This document shows, in pieces, positions 53,523 to 62,137 of a stretch of 64,000 nucleotides of DNA. Each line of letters opens with the position of its first letter. Within the stretch, counting starts at the first letter, position 1. Origin of the DNA: Saprospiraceae bacterium UBA7328 (GTDB lineage: Bacteria; Bacteroidota; Bacteroidia; Chitinophagales; Saprospiraceae). The stretch is from positions 1-64,000 of the forward strand of contig DKPS01000192.1 in NCBI GenBank assembly GCA_002471345.1, in the 5' to 3' direction. The notes beneath the pieces were generated by a model. The model saw nothing but the letters and a program-made list of their open reading frames with translations, ran no database searches and was not told the origin of the DNA. Both the position numbers and the translations under genes were made by a program.

Positions 53523-55904
53523 TCAATCTATTGATAAAACCTTTTTGATTCTAGACACGATATCAGCATTGTGAATTGCTTCCATTGATTTATTTCCACT
53601 CTTACTTTTAGCATTTTTTAAAATTCTCTCTAACTCATTTCTGATTAAGGGAATAATATCATTATTCATGACATCATCTTCTGTTTCAATTTTACTTGAT
53701 AGCACATCTATATGATGTCTTTGTAGACTTCTAGACAGCGCATCATTGCGTGATGAATTCCAAAATGAATTATGCAATTGCTCCATCATGTTTTGAAAAC
53801 TATAAGCTCTAGTTCCATTAATAAATTCATTTTGAGCCATTCTTTCCAATCTCGAATTAGCAAAAAGGGCTGATAAAAATCGATTTTGCAAAGAAGAGAT
53901 CCTTACAAAGCTATTGTGTTTTTCAATTTTACTGACAACCGATTTAGGGGCTAACCATTCCATATTAGAAAAAGCATTTTGAAGAAGGAAACTGATTGCT
54001 CTTTGTTGTTCTCCTTTTGGTACATGTTTGTAGATTTCACCAGCCTGATCTGAAGTTTTAAGGGTCTGATGGATACCGCCAACATTAGTTATCACATGAC
54101 CGATATACCGACGATACACTCCCAGAAACTCACCATAAATTTCTTCCAAATTATTATAATTCTCAGATGTTTCATTTGTCCAATTAATCAAATTCTTTCC
54201 TACCACTTTCAGATTTTTCAAAGCGTATTCACTCGCCTTCACATTGTCATCTCCTATACTTTCTGTTTGAGAGTGAGGATCTTGCCTTCCCCTTCCAGAA
54301 CCAAACATGTAGACGGGGTCACCTTCTTTCTCTTTTATCCATTGCTTTAGAGTTCCAATTTCATCTTCAACACTTTGGGCATTTGGGAGATATCTGTAAC
54401 CCCAATTAATAGAATAATGATCATAAGGACCCAGTTGTCTTATAAATCTTATGTTCTCATCACCAGGCTGTGCCACGTAGTTATATCTGGCATAATCCAT
54501 AATTGTAGTAGCAATACCATTCTTTTGAGTAAATGCCCCAGACCTCAAAGAATCAACGGGGTAAGCTGCACTGGCCTTCATATTATGCGGGAGTCCAAGA
54601 GCATGTCCAATCTCATGAGATATTACTCGCCTCATCATTTCTCCTATCTCTTCATCAGGTGTGTCTAGGCTCCGGGCTTTAGGATTAGCAGCACCAGTTT
54701 CTAAAAGATATCGATTTCTATAGGATCGGAGGTGATTGTGATACCATATAATATCGCTCTCGATAATTTCTCCTGTACGCGGATCTGAAACACTTGGACC
54801 AATTGCATTTCTGGTAGTGCTCGCCACATATCTCGCTACACTATATCGAGCATCTTCTGGACTAAAATCAGGATCTTCTTCTGCTGTAGGAGCATCTTTG
54901 GCAATAATTGCATTCTTAAATCCAGCTGTCTCAAAACACGAATTCCAATCCTCTATTCCTTTTCTGAAATAAGGTCTCCATTTTAGTGGCGTAGCTGGAT
55001 CTAAATAATAAACTATTGGTTTAATTGGCTCAACAAGTTCACCTCTTTTATATGCTTCGACATCTTTAGGAACAAGCCTCCATCTTCTTATGTACCTTTT
55101 TTCATCAGACTTTAATTTGTCGCTGCTATAGTCTATTTTTCTCATAGAAAACCACCCTACTCTTTCATCATATACACGTGACTGCATAGGTTCCTTTGGA
55201 AGCAAAATCATGGATTGATTCATCAACATAGTCAGAGTCTCTGTTTTCGATTTTGAAGGAGGTTCTGATGCATTATAAGTCATGATATGTCGTACCTCTA
55301 CATTGATAGGATAGCTCTTAGCGGATTCAATCATAGACCTTTTAGCATCTAGTGCTTTCACCTTATAATCCTTTCTTAGTCTACTATTCAACCCTGATAA
55401 CGCTTTAATATCACTTGTGAATAATGATGTAACCTCGATAAGCGCAGAAGAAGAATCAGCACTTTCTGCTTTAATTTCAAAAGCTCCTATTATTGGTTCA
55501 AAATTATTTGACTCAACAGAAAGGAGAATAGGATCGTTTTCATCTGAAACATTACTTGTAGAATAAACTCGAAGAAGCAACTTGTTTCCCTTTTTGGACC
55601 ATTTGACCATTTGCTCTCCCACCTTACTGCCCGCATTCAAATATGGGCTCAAATCTGAAGGAACTTTAGCTATTCGAGAGACCAAAAGCATATCCACATT
55701 TAGAAGTGAATCAGGCACTTCAAAAAACACTTTATCACCAGTAGAAAAAACTGTGAAAAGCCCTCCGTCACTGATGGCATTTGCCCCTACAACATCACTG
55801 ATAGTTTTAGGTTTCTCCTCCTTTTTATTATCCTCTTTCCCTTTTGTTTGGGTATAGGTATTAGACGTTATTAGTATCAGAACTACAAAAATCAGGTATC
55901 TCAT
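53523..55904 (-). CDS. Zinc-dependent metalloprotease, exported (DUF5117/DUF5118 type)
   Basis: Exported metallopeptidase of 793 residues. A signal peptide (MRYLIFVVLILITSNTYTQ) precedes the long N-terminal beta region of this family. The zinc site is HEIGHALGLPHNM, a metzincin-like HExxHxxGxxH motif, and a Met a little later in TTIMDYARYNYV would be the Met-turn. The C-terminal ~280 residues are helical. The family is widespread in Bacteroidota; substrates are unknown. It stands alone on the minus strand. Confidence 0.92.
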   Translation of the reverse strand: MRYLIFVVLILITSNTYTQTKGKEDNKKEEKPKTISDVVGANAISDGGLFTVFSTGDKVFFEVPDSLLNVDMLLVSRIAKVPSDLSPYLNAGSKVGEQMVKWSKKGNKLLLRVYSTSNVSDENDPILLSVESNNFEPIIGAFEIKAESADSSSALIEVTSLFTSDIKALSGLNSRLRKDYKVKALDAKRSMIESAKSYPINVEVRHIMTYNASEPPSKSKTETLTMLMNQSMILLPKEPMQSRVYDERVGWFSMRKIDYSSDKLKSDEKRYIRRWRLVPKDVEAYKRGELVEPIKPIVYYLDPATPLKWRPYFRKGIEDWNSCFETAGFKNAIIAKDAPTAEEDPDFSPEDARYSVARYVASTTRNAIGPSVSDPRTGEIIESDIIWYHNHLRSYRNRYLLETGAANPKARSLDTPDEEIGEMMRRVISHEIGHALGLPHNMKASAAYPVDSLRSGAFTQKNGIATTIMDYARYNYVAQPGDENIRFIRQLGPYDHYSINWGYRYLPNAQSVEDEIGTLKQWIKEKEGDPVYMFGSGRGRQDPHSQTESIGDDNVKASEYALKNLKVVGKNLINWTNETSENYNNLEEIYGEFLGVYRRYIGHVITNVGGIHQTLKTSDQAGEIYKHVPKGEQQRAISFLLQNAFSNMEWLAPKSVVSKIEKHNSFVRISSLQNRFLSALFANSRLERMAQNEFINGTRAYSFQNMMEQLHNSFWNSSRNDALSRSLQRHHIDVLSSKIETEDDVMNNDIIPLIRNELERILKNAKSKSGNKSMEAIHNADIVSRIKKVLSID

Positions 55905-55923
55905 TTTGATCAGATTTCATGTT

Positions 55924-56460
55924 TTAAAAAGTGTTGCGCCACATCATAGATTCAACCGGAAGTTGAGTTCGTTTTATATATTTGGCATTGGATTTTTTGT
56001 TGTAATAATTAATCACATCTCCATCTAAAGAAAAGTAAATCAACTGCCCAATAGGCATTCCACCATATACCCTCACTGGGAGCACACATGATATTTCTAA
56101 AGTCCATGTATTACAAAACCCAACATCTCCTTTCCCTGCAGTAGCATGTATGTCAATGCCCAATCTACCTACACTGCTTTTCCCCTCTAAAAAAGGCACA
56201 GCATTATGCGTCTCTGTATATTCTTCAGTGACACCTAAATATAATTCACCAGGTTGTAATACAAATCCCTCTTCAGGAATTTCAAAATGTCTTACTACAT
56301 TATGTTTCTTGGCATCTAGGACCTCATCTTCATACACGGCGAGATTCTTTGAAAGATGAACATCATATGAATTTGTGCCAAGGCACTTTTTATCATAAGG
56401 TTCGATCACAATCTCTTTGTTTTCAATGGAATCGAGTATTTTGGCGTCTGTAAGTATCAT
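55924..56460 (-). CDS. dcd: dCTP deaminase
   Basis: Deaminates dCTP to dUTP for thymidylate synthesis. The dUTPase-fold protein shows the Dcd motifs GTNSYDVHLS, the LEGKSSVGRLGI phosphate-binding motif (SS.GR), and the catalytic Glu in TWTLEISC; GGMPIGQLIYF closes the core. The start is ATG 56460 (MILTDAKILDSIENKEI), giving 178 residues as usual; the open frame upstream does not match the family. It is divergent from the phosphopantetheinyl transferase gene with only 33 bases between ATGs, so their promoters overlap. Confidence 0.94.
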   Translation of the reverse strand: MILTDAKILDSIENKEIVIEPYDKKCLGTNSYDVHLSKNLAVYEDEVLDAKKHNVVRHFEIPEEGFVLQPGELYLGVTEEYTETHNAVPFLEGKSSVGRLGIDIHATAGKGDVGFCNTWTLEISCVLPVRVYGGMPIGQLIYFSLDGDVINYYNKKSNAKYIKRTQLPVESMMWRNTF

Positions 56461-56493
56461 AGTTTTCTTCACATAAAATGGGGCAAGATATAA

Positions 56494-57126
56494 ATGTCTT
56501 TCATATACTCTGACATAAATCCAGAATATGGTTCCACCTCTGTTTGGAAAGTAACTGAAAATGCATCTTTCTTCCAAGAAACATTGAATTGTGAAGTCCC
56601 TCTAGAATATTCAAAATCAGATAAACGAAGTCTAGAATGGCTTTCAAGTAGATACATTATTCAAAAATGTGAAGATGTAAAATCTGATGAAATCGATAAA
56701 GACGAATTTGGGAAGCCTCATTTCAAAACAAAAAAGAAAAATCTATCAATTTCTCATAGTAATGGATATGCTGCTGTTGCGCTCTATGATTTCCCTATAG
56801 GCATAGACATTCAAACTTTCGTGGCTAAAATCCAAAGAATAGAGTCCAAATACACTCAAAAGTCAGAAGTCAATCATTATTTATCTTTTGTAGATAAATT
56901 AAAGGCACTACATATCATATGGACAATAAAAGAGTCAGTATTTAAACTTTATGGAAGAAAGGAACTTCCATTTAAAGAAGGAATATTACTCGATAAAGCA
57001 ATATTCAATCCAAAAGACATCACTACTCTAGGCCGTCTTAAAAAGAAAGATGACGAATTTTCATTTCAATCTAAGACAATCTTGTCTAAGGATTATTGCT
57101 TGTCACAAGCCAAATTTATAAAATAG
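56494..57126 (+). CDS. 4'-phosphopantetheinyl transferase (Sfp-type)
   Basis: Transfers phosphopantetheine from CoA to a carrier protein, making it active. Sfp-type motifs are present: FGKPHFKTKKKNLSISHS, FPIGIDIQTF with the metal-binding Asp, and IWTIKESVFKLYG with the metal-binding Glu and conserved Lys. Length 210 agrees. No synthase or carrier gene is adjacent; it may serve fatty acid ACP if no AcpS exists. The start at 56494 leaves 33 bases to the divergent dcd ATG. Confidence 0.88.
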   Translation: MSFIYSDINPEYGSTSVWKVTENASFFQETLNCEVPLEYSKSDKRSLEWLSSRYIIQKCEDVKSDEIDKDEFGKPHFKTKKKNLSISHSNGYAAVALYDFPIGIDIQTFVAKIQRIESKYTQKSEVNHYLSFVDKLKALHIIWTIKESVFKLYGRKELPFKEGILLDKAIFNPKDITTLGRLKKKDDEFSFQSKTILSKDYCLSQAKFIK

Positions 57127-57316
57127 GCAATATGGTAAACGAAAAGGTGATTGTTTATACTGAGTCGCATTCCAATATGGAATTCTTGAAATACTGGAAT
57201 TATAATTTTTTAACAGTTTAGAGACAAAATTTTGAACTTTTCCAGACTTTAAGGATACAAATTGCACTTAATTTACAACACTAAAATTCTTTTAATACAC
57301 CAGATAAAAATTTAAG

Positions 57317-57324
57317 TATTTTTG
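57317..57324 (+). promoter_or_regulatory. -7 promoter element for tRNA-Val
   Basis: TATTTTTG matches TAnnTTTG and ends 16 bases before the tRNA 5' end, a suitable distance. The -33 region has TTTA rather than TTTG. Confidence 0.45.
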
Positions 57325-57340
57325 CGCTCTCATTTAGAAT

Positions 57341-57415
57341 GAGGCATTAGCTCAGTTGGTTTAGAGCGCTGCCTTGACAGGGCAGAGGTCACTGGTTCGA
57401 GTCCAGTATGCCTCA
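57341..57415 (+). tRNA. tRNA-Val(GAC)
   Basis: A complete cloverleaf of 75 bases: acceptor arms GAGGCAT and ATGCCTC pair fully, D-arm GCTC...GAGC, anticodon stem CTGCC/GGCAG with loop TTGACAG giving anticodon GAC (reads GUC and GUU), and T-arm ACTGG-TTCGAGT-CCAGT. The discriminator is A; CCA is not encoded and must be added afterwards. It stands alone, 214 bases after the transferase gene. Confidence 0.97.
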
Positions 57416-57436
57416 CTTTCAAATTATTACATCTAA

Positions 57437-58312
57437 TCAATTAGTCTCTTCCTTAGGGAATATCTTCTGAAACTTTGGTGGCAATTCTATAGAAACATTT
57501 ACAACCTTCTCTTCAAAAGGGTGACTAAAATTCAATGAAGATGCATGAAGATATAATCCACTACCTCTAGAAATCTTACCTTCTTCTCCATACTCTTTAT
57601 CACCTAATATAGGATTTCCAATTGATGAAACATGTATTCTAAGCTGATGCCTTCTTCCAGTTGAAGGTTTTAACTCAACTAAATTCAATCCACTATACTT
57701 TTCAGATTCGATAGATAAAAGAACCTTATATGAGGTAAGAGCCTTTTTAGTCTTTATGCTGGAATCAATAGTTCCGCTTTTCTTCATTTTACCGATAGTA
57801 ATCGCATGGTAAATTTTTTCAATCTTTCTATTTTCAAATAATTTATTTAGAGCTGTTATAGAAGATCTAGTTTTCCCTATGAGCAAAGCACCACTGGTAG
57901 GATGATCCAACCTATGTGCTGGTTCCGGCCTAGGAAGTCTATCAACAGCTTTACTAGATACAAGGTTGGACTCAAGAGCATTCTCAACTGCCCTTTTCTT
58001 ATTCCCACTGACTACTATTCCAGCTGGTTTATTTATGATGGCTAAGTGCTCATCCTCATAAACCACTTCCAATGAAAGTTTAAATTGTGAATTAACACTT
58101 TGTGGCTTTTCTTCAAAAAGTTCTATGTGCTCTCCTCCTGTGATGAAGTCCGCAGTGATTCCTATTTTCCCATTTACCTTGACATGCCCTTTGATTATGG
58201 CCTTTTTGATACCCTTTTTAGACGGAATCGCCGCAAATATACCTGGCAAGTAATCAGAGAGTCTAATTTTTTCAACGGTGTCAGAAACTGTATGTGATGC
58301 TAATTTCTTCAA
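57437..58312 (-). CDS. RluA-family pseudouridine synthase
   Basis: Isomerises uridine to pseudouridine in rRNA or tRNA. An N-terminal S4 RNA-binding domain (RLSDYLPGIFAAIPSKKG, then KVNGKIG) leads into the synthase domain with the catalytic Asp in PAHRLDHPTSGALL, then TGRRHQLRIHVSSIGNPILG. Length 291 is usual. The start is TTG at 58312, as no in-frame ATG exists before the S4 domain. The target site cannot be read; it does not look like a clear RluC or RluD. It follows the esterase gene by 11 bases. Confidence 0.92.
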   Translation of the reverse strand: MKKLASHTVSDTVEKIRLSDYLPGIFAAIPSKKGIKKAIIKGHVKVNGKIGITADFITGGEHIELFEEKPQSVNSQFKLSLEVVYEDEHLAIINKPAGIVVSGNKKRAVENALESNLVSSKAVDRLPRPEPAHRLDHPTSGALLIGKTRSSITALNKLFENRKIEKIYHAITIGKMKKSGTIDSSIKTKKALTSYKVLLSIESEKYSGLNLVELKPSTGRRHQLRIHVSSIGNPILGDKEYGEEGKISRGSGLYLHASSLNFSHPFEEKVVNVSIELPPKFQKIFPKEETN

Positions 58313-58323
58313 AAATCTTTGTT

Positions 58324-59199
58324 TTAATATTGATGAAAAGCATCAGAGACAAATTGTAATACCACTGGTAAAGATTCTCTCCAATATGTCCAATTATGAG
58401 CTCCTTCTCTTACTCTATATTCATGTGATATTTTCTTCTTTTTCATTGCAATGTGAGCTAGACTATTTCCTTCATACAAAAAATCATCATCTCCACAATC
58501 GATAAACCATCGCACAGCATTAAGTTCATTATCTGGTACAGCATTGATCAGTGATATAGCATTGTGTTGATCAAAATAAGTCTGGAGATCATGTTCATCA
58601 TACTTTACTTTGCGGCGATCCAGTCCAGATTTCAAATCCTCAATTGTTAGTGGACCTGCATATGCACTCAAAGGACAAGCTGATGAGAAGAGATCAGGTC
58701 TATGAAGAGCATACATAAATGATCCCCCACCTCCCATGGATAATCCTGCAACAGCTCTATATCTTTTTTCTCCTTTTATTCTATATTTCTTTTCTACATG
58801 TGGCATCAACTCCTCAAAGAAAAAATCTTCATATCTCCAATTTCCATCAATACTATTGAAATATCCTCTTTGACCGGTATTAGCATCTGGCATTACGATG
58901 ATCATGGCTGTTGCAGTACCATCACTGATAGCATTATCTGCAATACGCAATACTTCACCAAATTGTATCCAACCTGTCTGATCATCACCAGCCCCGTGTA
59001 AGAGATACAAAACAGGGTAGCTTCTCTCCGATTTATCGTAATCAGGAGGCAAATAGATGGCATATTTCCTTTCGCCTTCTAATATCTTACTTGTCATTGA
59101 TAGATTGTCATACACTTGACCATGCTGACCTAATGCTTTTATCAATGACAGATAAGTCAAAACGGTAACAAAACAAACTTTTAGAATAGTAGAATTCAT
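58324..59199 (-). CDS. Exported esterase, alpha/beta hydrolase (esterase D/feruloyl esterase-like)
   Basis: Exported serine esterase of 291 residues. ATG 59199 begins a signal peptide (MNSTILKVCFVTVLTYLSLIKALGQ); the in-frame ATG three codons earlier is the alternative. The nucleophile elbow is VAGLSMGGGGSF (GxSxG), the acid lies in DCGDDDFLYEGN and the catalytic His in EGAHNWTYWRESL. YLLHGAGDDQTGW forms the oxyanion loop. The group includes xylan acetyl and feruloyl esterases, but no polysaccharide genes are near. It is cotranscribed with the downstream RluA-type gene. Confidence 0.87.
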   Translation of the reverse strand: MNSTILKVCFVTVLTYLSLIKALGQHGQVYDNLSMTSKILEGERKYAIYLPPDYDKSERSYPVLYLLHGAGDDQTGWIQFGEVLRIADNAISDGTATAMIIVMPDANTGQRGYFNSIDGNWRYEDFFFEELMPHVEKKYRIKGEKRYRAVAGLSMGGGGSFMYALHRPDLFSSACPLSAYAGPLTIEDLKSGLDRRKVKYDEHDLQTYFDQHNAISLINAVPDNELNAVRWFIDCGDDDFLYEGNSLAHIAMKKKKISHEYRVREGAHNWTYWRESLPVVLQFVSDAFHQY

Positions 59200-59245
59200 A
59201 CTTACCAAACTGTTTATTAATTGGGCATAATATTAAGAGTAATAA

Positions 59246-59279
59246 TTTGCCCAACAACCCTTATTCTACCTTATCTTTG
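59246..59279 (+). promoter_or_regulatory. Bacteroidota-type promoter for the ABC-F gene
   Basis: TTTG (59246-59249) and a perfect TAnnTTTG box (TATCTTTG, 59272-59279) are separated by 22 bases. Transcription would start near 59286, leaving a leader of about 50 bases before the ABC-F ATG. Confidence 0.7.
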
Positions 59280-59336
59280 CACACTTTTTCAGTTATGCCA
59301 CTATTTAAGGTGTTTATAGCTAAAACATGATACAAA

Positions 59337-60959
59337 ATGATATCAGTAAATAACATAGGACTTCAATACGGCAAGAGAGTACTTTTTGATGATGTAAATT
59401 TAAAATTTACAAGAGGAAATTGCTATGGTGTAATCGGTGCTAACGGAGCTGGAAAGTCGACTTTCATGAAGATTCTTTCGGGAGAAATCGATGCAATGAG
59501 GGGAGAGGTCTCTATCGAACCTGGCAACAGAATGGCTGTATTGAATCAAAATCACTTTGGTTTTGAAGAACACCAAGTTCTTGATACAGTAATCATGGGA
59601 TATAAAGAGCTGTATGATATCAATGTAGAAAAGACAGCTATCTACATGAACCCTGATGCCACGGATGAACAAGGTTTAAAAGCCGCTGAATTAGAAAACA
59701 CCTATGGAGAAATGGGAGGATGGGAAGCAGAAAGTGATGCTGCAAGCCTCTTAAGTAATTTAGGCATAAAGGAAGATCTTCATTATAAAACCATGGCAGA
59801 GCTCACTGGACCTGAGAAAGTTAAGGTACTCTTGGCTCAAGCCCTTTTTGGAAGTCCAGATTTACTGTTACTTGATGAGCCTACCAATGATTTAGATGCA
59901 ATGACGGCAACATGGTTAGCAGACTTTTTGGCTGATTATCCCAACACTGTGATTGTTATATCCCACGACAGATATTTCTTGGATATGATTTGTACTCACG
60001 TGGTAGACATTGATTTTCAGCAAATTAGAATATATACTGGTAACTATACCTTCTGGTATGAGTCAAGTACATTAATGGCTCAACAGATAGCCAACAAGAA
60101 TAAGAAAACAGAGCAAAAGCGAAAAGAGATGATGGAGTTTATCCAACGTTTTTCGGCCAATGCTTCTAAATCAAAACAGGCCACTTCACGTAAAAAAGCT
60201 TTGGAAAAACTAAATCTAGAAGATATAAGGCCATCATCTAGAAAATATCCTTTCATCCATTTCAAACCAGAAAGAGAAGTTGGTGATCAAATACTCAAAG
60301 TGACCAATCTATGCAAAAAGAATAACTCAGATGAAACGCTTTTTGACAAGGTAGATTTCATAATGAATAAAGGGGAAAAGATCGGATTACTCTCTAGAGA
60401 TTCAAATGCGATTTCTGCCTTCTATCAAGTCCTATCAGGTAAGGAAAATGCCGATAATGGCACAATAGAATGGGGACAAACTATCACTACTTCTTATCTA
60501 CCAAATGAAAACGAGGAGTTCTTTAGTAATAATCAAGACCTAGAACTGATGGATTGGCTCAGGCAGTATTCAGAAAACAAAGATGAGCAGTTCATTAGAG
60601 GATTTTTGGGTAGAATGCTCTTTTCAGGTGAAGAGGTTTTCAAAAAGTCATCTGTACTATCTGGTGGAGAAAAGGTGAGATGTATGCTTTCAAAAATAAT
60701 GCTGGCACACCCCAATTTTCTACTTCTAGATGAACCTACTAATCACCTTGATCTAGAATCTATTACGGCACTAAATAATGGATTAAAAGAATTTCCAGGC
60801 CATTTCATTATGACAACTCATGATCATCAATTATTGAGTAGTGCTGCTAATAGAATTATTGAGATTACTCCAAAAGGAATTATAGACCAGTTAATGACTT
60901 TTGATGAGTACTTAGCTTCTGATAAAGTGAAAGCACAGCAAGAAGAGCTGTATAGTTAA
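59337..60959 (+). CDS. ABC-F family ATPase (YbiT/YkpA-like), one ATP site degenerate
   Basis: Soluble ribosome-associated type ABC protein with two ATPase domains and no membrane part, 540 residues. Domain 1 has an intact Walker A (GANGAGKS, residues 34-41) and Walker B (LLLLDEPTNDLD), but its signature reads LTGPEKVKVLLAQ. Domain 2 has an intact signature (LSGGEKVRCML) and Walker B (FLLLDEPTNHLD), but its Walker A is replaced by LLSRDSNAISAF. Since each site pairs Walker A of one domain with the signature of the other, one site is whole and one degenerate. I believe Bacteroidota relatives share this. The linker contains KSKQATSRKKALEKL, normal for ABC-F. Role: translation rescue or regulation. 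Confidence 0.9.
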   Translation: MISVNNIGLQYGKRVLFDDVNLKFTRGNCYGVIGANGAGKSTFMKILSGEIDAMRGEVSIEPGNRMAVLNQNHFGFEEHQVLDTVIMGYKELYDINVEKTAIYMNPDATDEQGLKAAELENTYGEMGGWEAESDAASLLSNLGIKEDLHYKTMAELTGPEKVKVLLAQALFGSPDLLLLDEPTNDLDAMTATWLADFLADYPNTVIVISHDRYFLDMICTHVVDIDFQQIRIYTGNYTFWYESSTLMAQQIANKNKKTEQKRKEMMEFIQRFSANASKSKQATSRKKALEKLNLEDIRPSSRKYPFIHFKPEREVGDQILKVTNLCKKNNSDETLFDKVDFIMNKGEKIGLLSRDSNAISAFYQVLSGKENADNGTIEWGQTITTSYLPNENEEFFSNNQDLELMDWLRQYSENKDEQFIRGFLGRMLFSGEEVFKKSSVLSGGEKVRCMLSKIMLAHPNFLLLDEPTNHLDLESITALNNGLKEFPGHFIMTTHDHQLLSSAANRIIEITPKGIIDQLMTFDEYLASDKVKAQQEELYS

Positions 60960-61049
60960 TAATTAGCTTTGATTAAAGGTCTTTAATTTTGATTTGAACT
61001 TAGCTACGGGATTCGTTTTTCTGTTTACTTTTTCAGAAATCAATGCTTT

Positions 61050-61460
61050 ATGATCAAAACACTGAAAAACAACATCCTCTGGGTAATATTCACTGCTTTT
61101 GTGCTATTGGCAGTTTCGTTCATTGATGAACCTCTATTTAAAAGCAATGGCCCCTTCCCTATTGGAAAATCGATTGCTTGGCTAGCTTTTATAGCATTCT
61201 TGATTTATACGGTAAACGTCAGTATTAAAGAGAATTTTTATAAAGCACTAAAAAGAATGAGCCCAATTTTGTGGACTAAACAGATAGGAATTGATCTTTA
61301 CATTGGAGTTACAATGTTTATGGTAATCGTTTATCTTAATGAGCCATCATTCATCATTTTCTTACTCTGGCTTATTCCAGCAACGATCTTTGCTAATCTG
61401 GCCACTTTACTCTACTTGGCATTGCACTATGATTCTATAGTTGGGATGTTATTGGGGTGA
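61050..61460 (+). CDS. Small four-helix membrane protein, unknown function
   Basis: Not recognised. The 136-residue protein has four hydrophobic segments: ILWVIFTAFVLLAVSFI, SIAWLAFIAFLIYTV, IGIDLYIGVTMFMVIVYL and FIIFLLWLIPATIFANL. No charged active-site pattern is visible inside the helices. It follows the ABC-F gene by 90 bases on the same strand. An imperfect hairpin (61466-61493) lies 6 bases past its stop. Confidence 0.65.
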   Translation: MIKTLKNNILWVIFTAFVLLAVSFIDEPLFKSNGPFPIGKSIAWLAFIAFLIYTVNVSIKENFYKALKRMSPILWTKQIGIDLYIGVTMFMVIVYLNEPSFIIFLLWLIPATIFANLATLLYLALHYDSIVGMLLG

Positions 61461-61615
61461 TCTAGAGGGATTCTTGACTTATCAGAATTCCCTATAAATG
61501 ATTTCCAACTCTTATCAAGAATGCCTGTTAATAGAGAACTAATCGCCATTATATAGTTAAATGACTTGTCGTGAATCAAAGATTAAGATGTTAATTCTTT
61601 ATTAATGAAAAAATA

Positions 61616-61637
61616 TTTAGTTCACCTGTGAACTAAA
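61616..61637. promoter_or_regulatory. Perfect palindromic operator of the MarR-RND operon
   Basis: TTTAGTTCAC-CT-GTGAACTAAA: two 10-base arms are exact reverse complements around a 2-base centre, the size and symmetry of MarR-family operators. It ends 6 bases before the -7 box at 61644, so a bound repressor would cover the -33 region. Autoregulation by the MarR protein encoded just downstream is the natural reading. Confidence 0.8.
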
Positions 61638-61643
61638 TTCCTC

Positions 61644-61651
61644 TACCTTTG
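61644..61651 (+). promoter_or_regulatory. -7 promoter element of the MarR-RND operon
   Basis: TACCTTTG is an exact match to TAnnTTTG. Transcription should start near 61658. The position excludes the TTG at 61649 as the MarR start codon, since that TTG is part of the box. Confidence 0.7.
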
Positions 61652-61678
61652 TCTCACTTATTATCATTAAAGAATTCA

Positions 61679-62137
61679 TTGAGTAAATTCGATTCAAAGC
61701 AACATCTCGGTTATCTGGCAAATAAAGTAGGTCGCTTAATGGGAAAAGAAATGAAACCCAAAATAATAGAGTTGGGTTATGACTTTCCACCTGTCTACCT
61801 AGGTGTATTGGCGGATCTCTGGAAGCATGATGGAATTTCTCAAAAAGAGCTAGGCATGTCTCTAATCAAAACTAAAAGCAGTATCAACAAAATGCTCACT
61901 GCCTTAGAAAAAGAATGCCTTGTACACAGAGAAAGAGATAAAAATGATAATCGGACTAAACTTATTTTTTTGACTCAGAAAGGTAAAGACCTAAGGTCAA
62001 AAGTAACTAACCTTAGTTCAGAACTAGAATTAAAACTAATAGAAGATATACCTGAAAATGAACTCAAAATAGCTAAATCTGTTCTTCATAGACTCTACTT
62101 AAAACTTTCAGAAAAGAGATACAATCACAAGAAATGA
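61679..62137 (+). CDS. MarR-family transcriptional regulator
   Basis: Dimeric winged-helix repressor of about 152 residues. The N-terminal helix (HLGYLANKVGRLMGKEM) and the wHTH core are typical: QKELGMSLIKTKSSINKML as recognition region, then VHRERDKNDNRTKLIFLTQKG as the beta-wing. I choose TTG 61679 as start because the longer frame (TTG 61649) begins inside the -7 promoter box; no ATG precedes the first helix. A perfect palindrome upstream is its probable operator. Its stop overlaps the ATG of the next gene (ATGA), so repressor and pump are coupled. The effector is unknown. Confidence 0.9.
   Translation: MSKFDSKQHLGYLANKVGRLMGKEMKPKIIELGYDFPPVYLGVLADLWKHDGISQKELGMSLIKTKSSINKMLTALEKECLVHRERDKNDNRTKLIFLTQKGKDLRSKVTNLSSELELKLIEDIPENELKIAKSVLHRLYLKLSEKRYNHKK

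Noticed and set aside
59337..60959. ABC-F gene as a pseudogene because of the missing Walker A
   Set aside because: The frame is intact, the changes are paired in one ATP site, and relatives appear to share them.
61466..61493. Intrinsic terminator after the small membrane protein gene
   Set aside because: The GGGATTCT/AGAATTCCC hairpin has a bulge and no T-run behind it.
61649..61678. TTG at 61649 as start of the MarR gene
   Set aside because: It is part of the TACCTTTG promoter box, so it would not be in the transcript.
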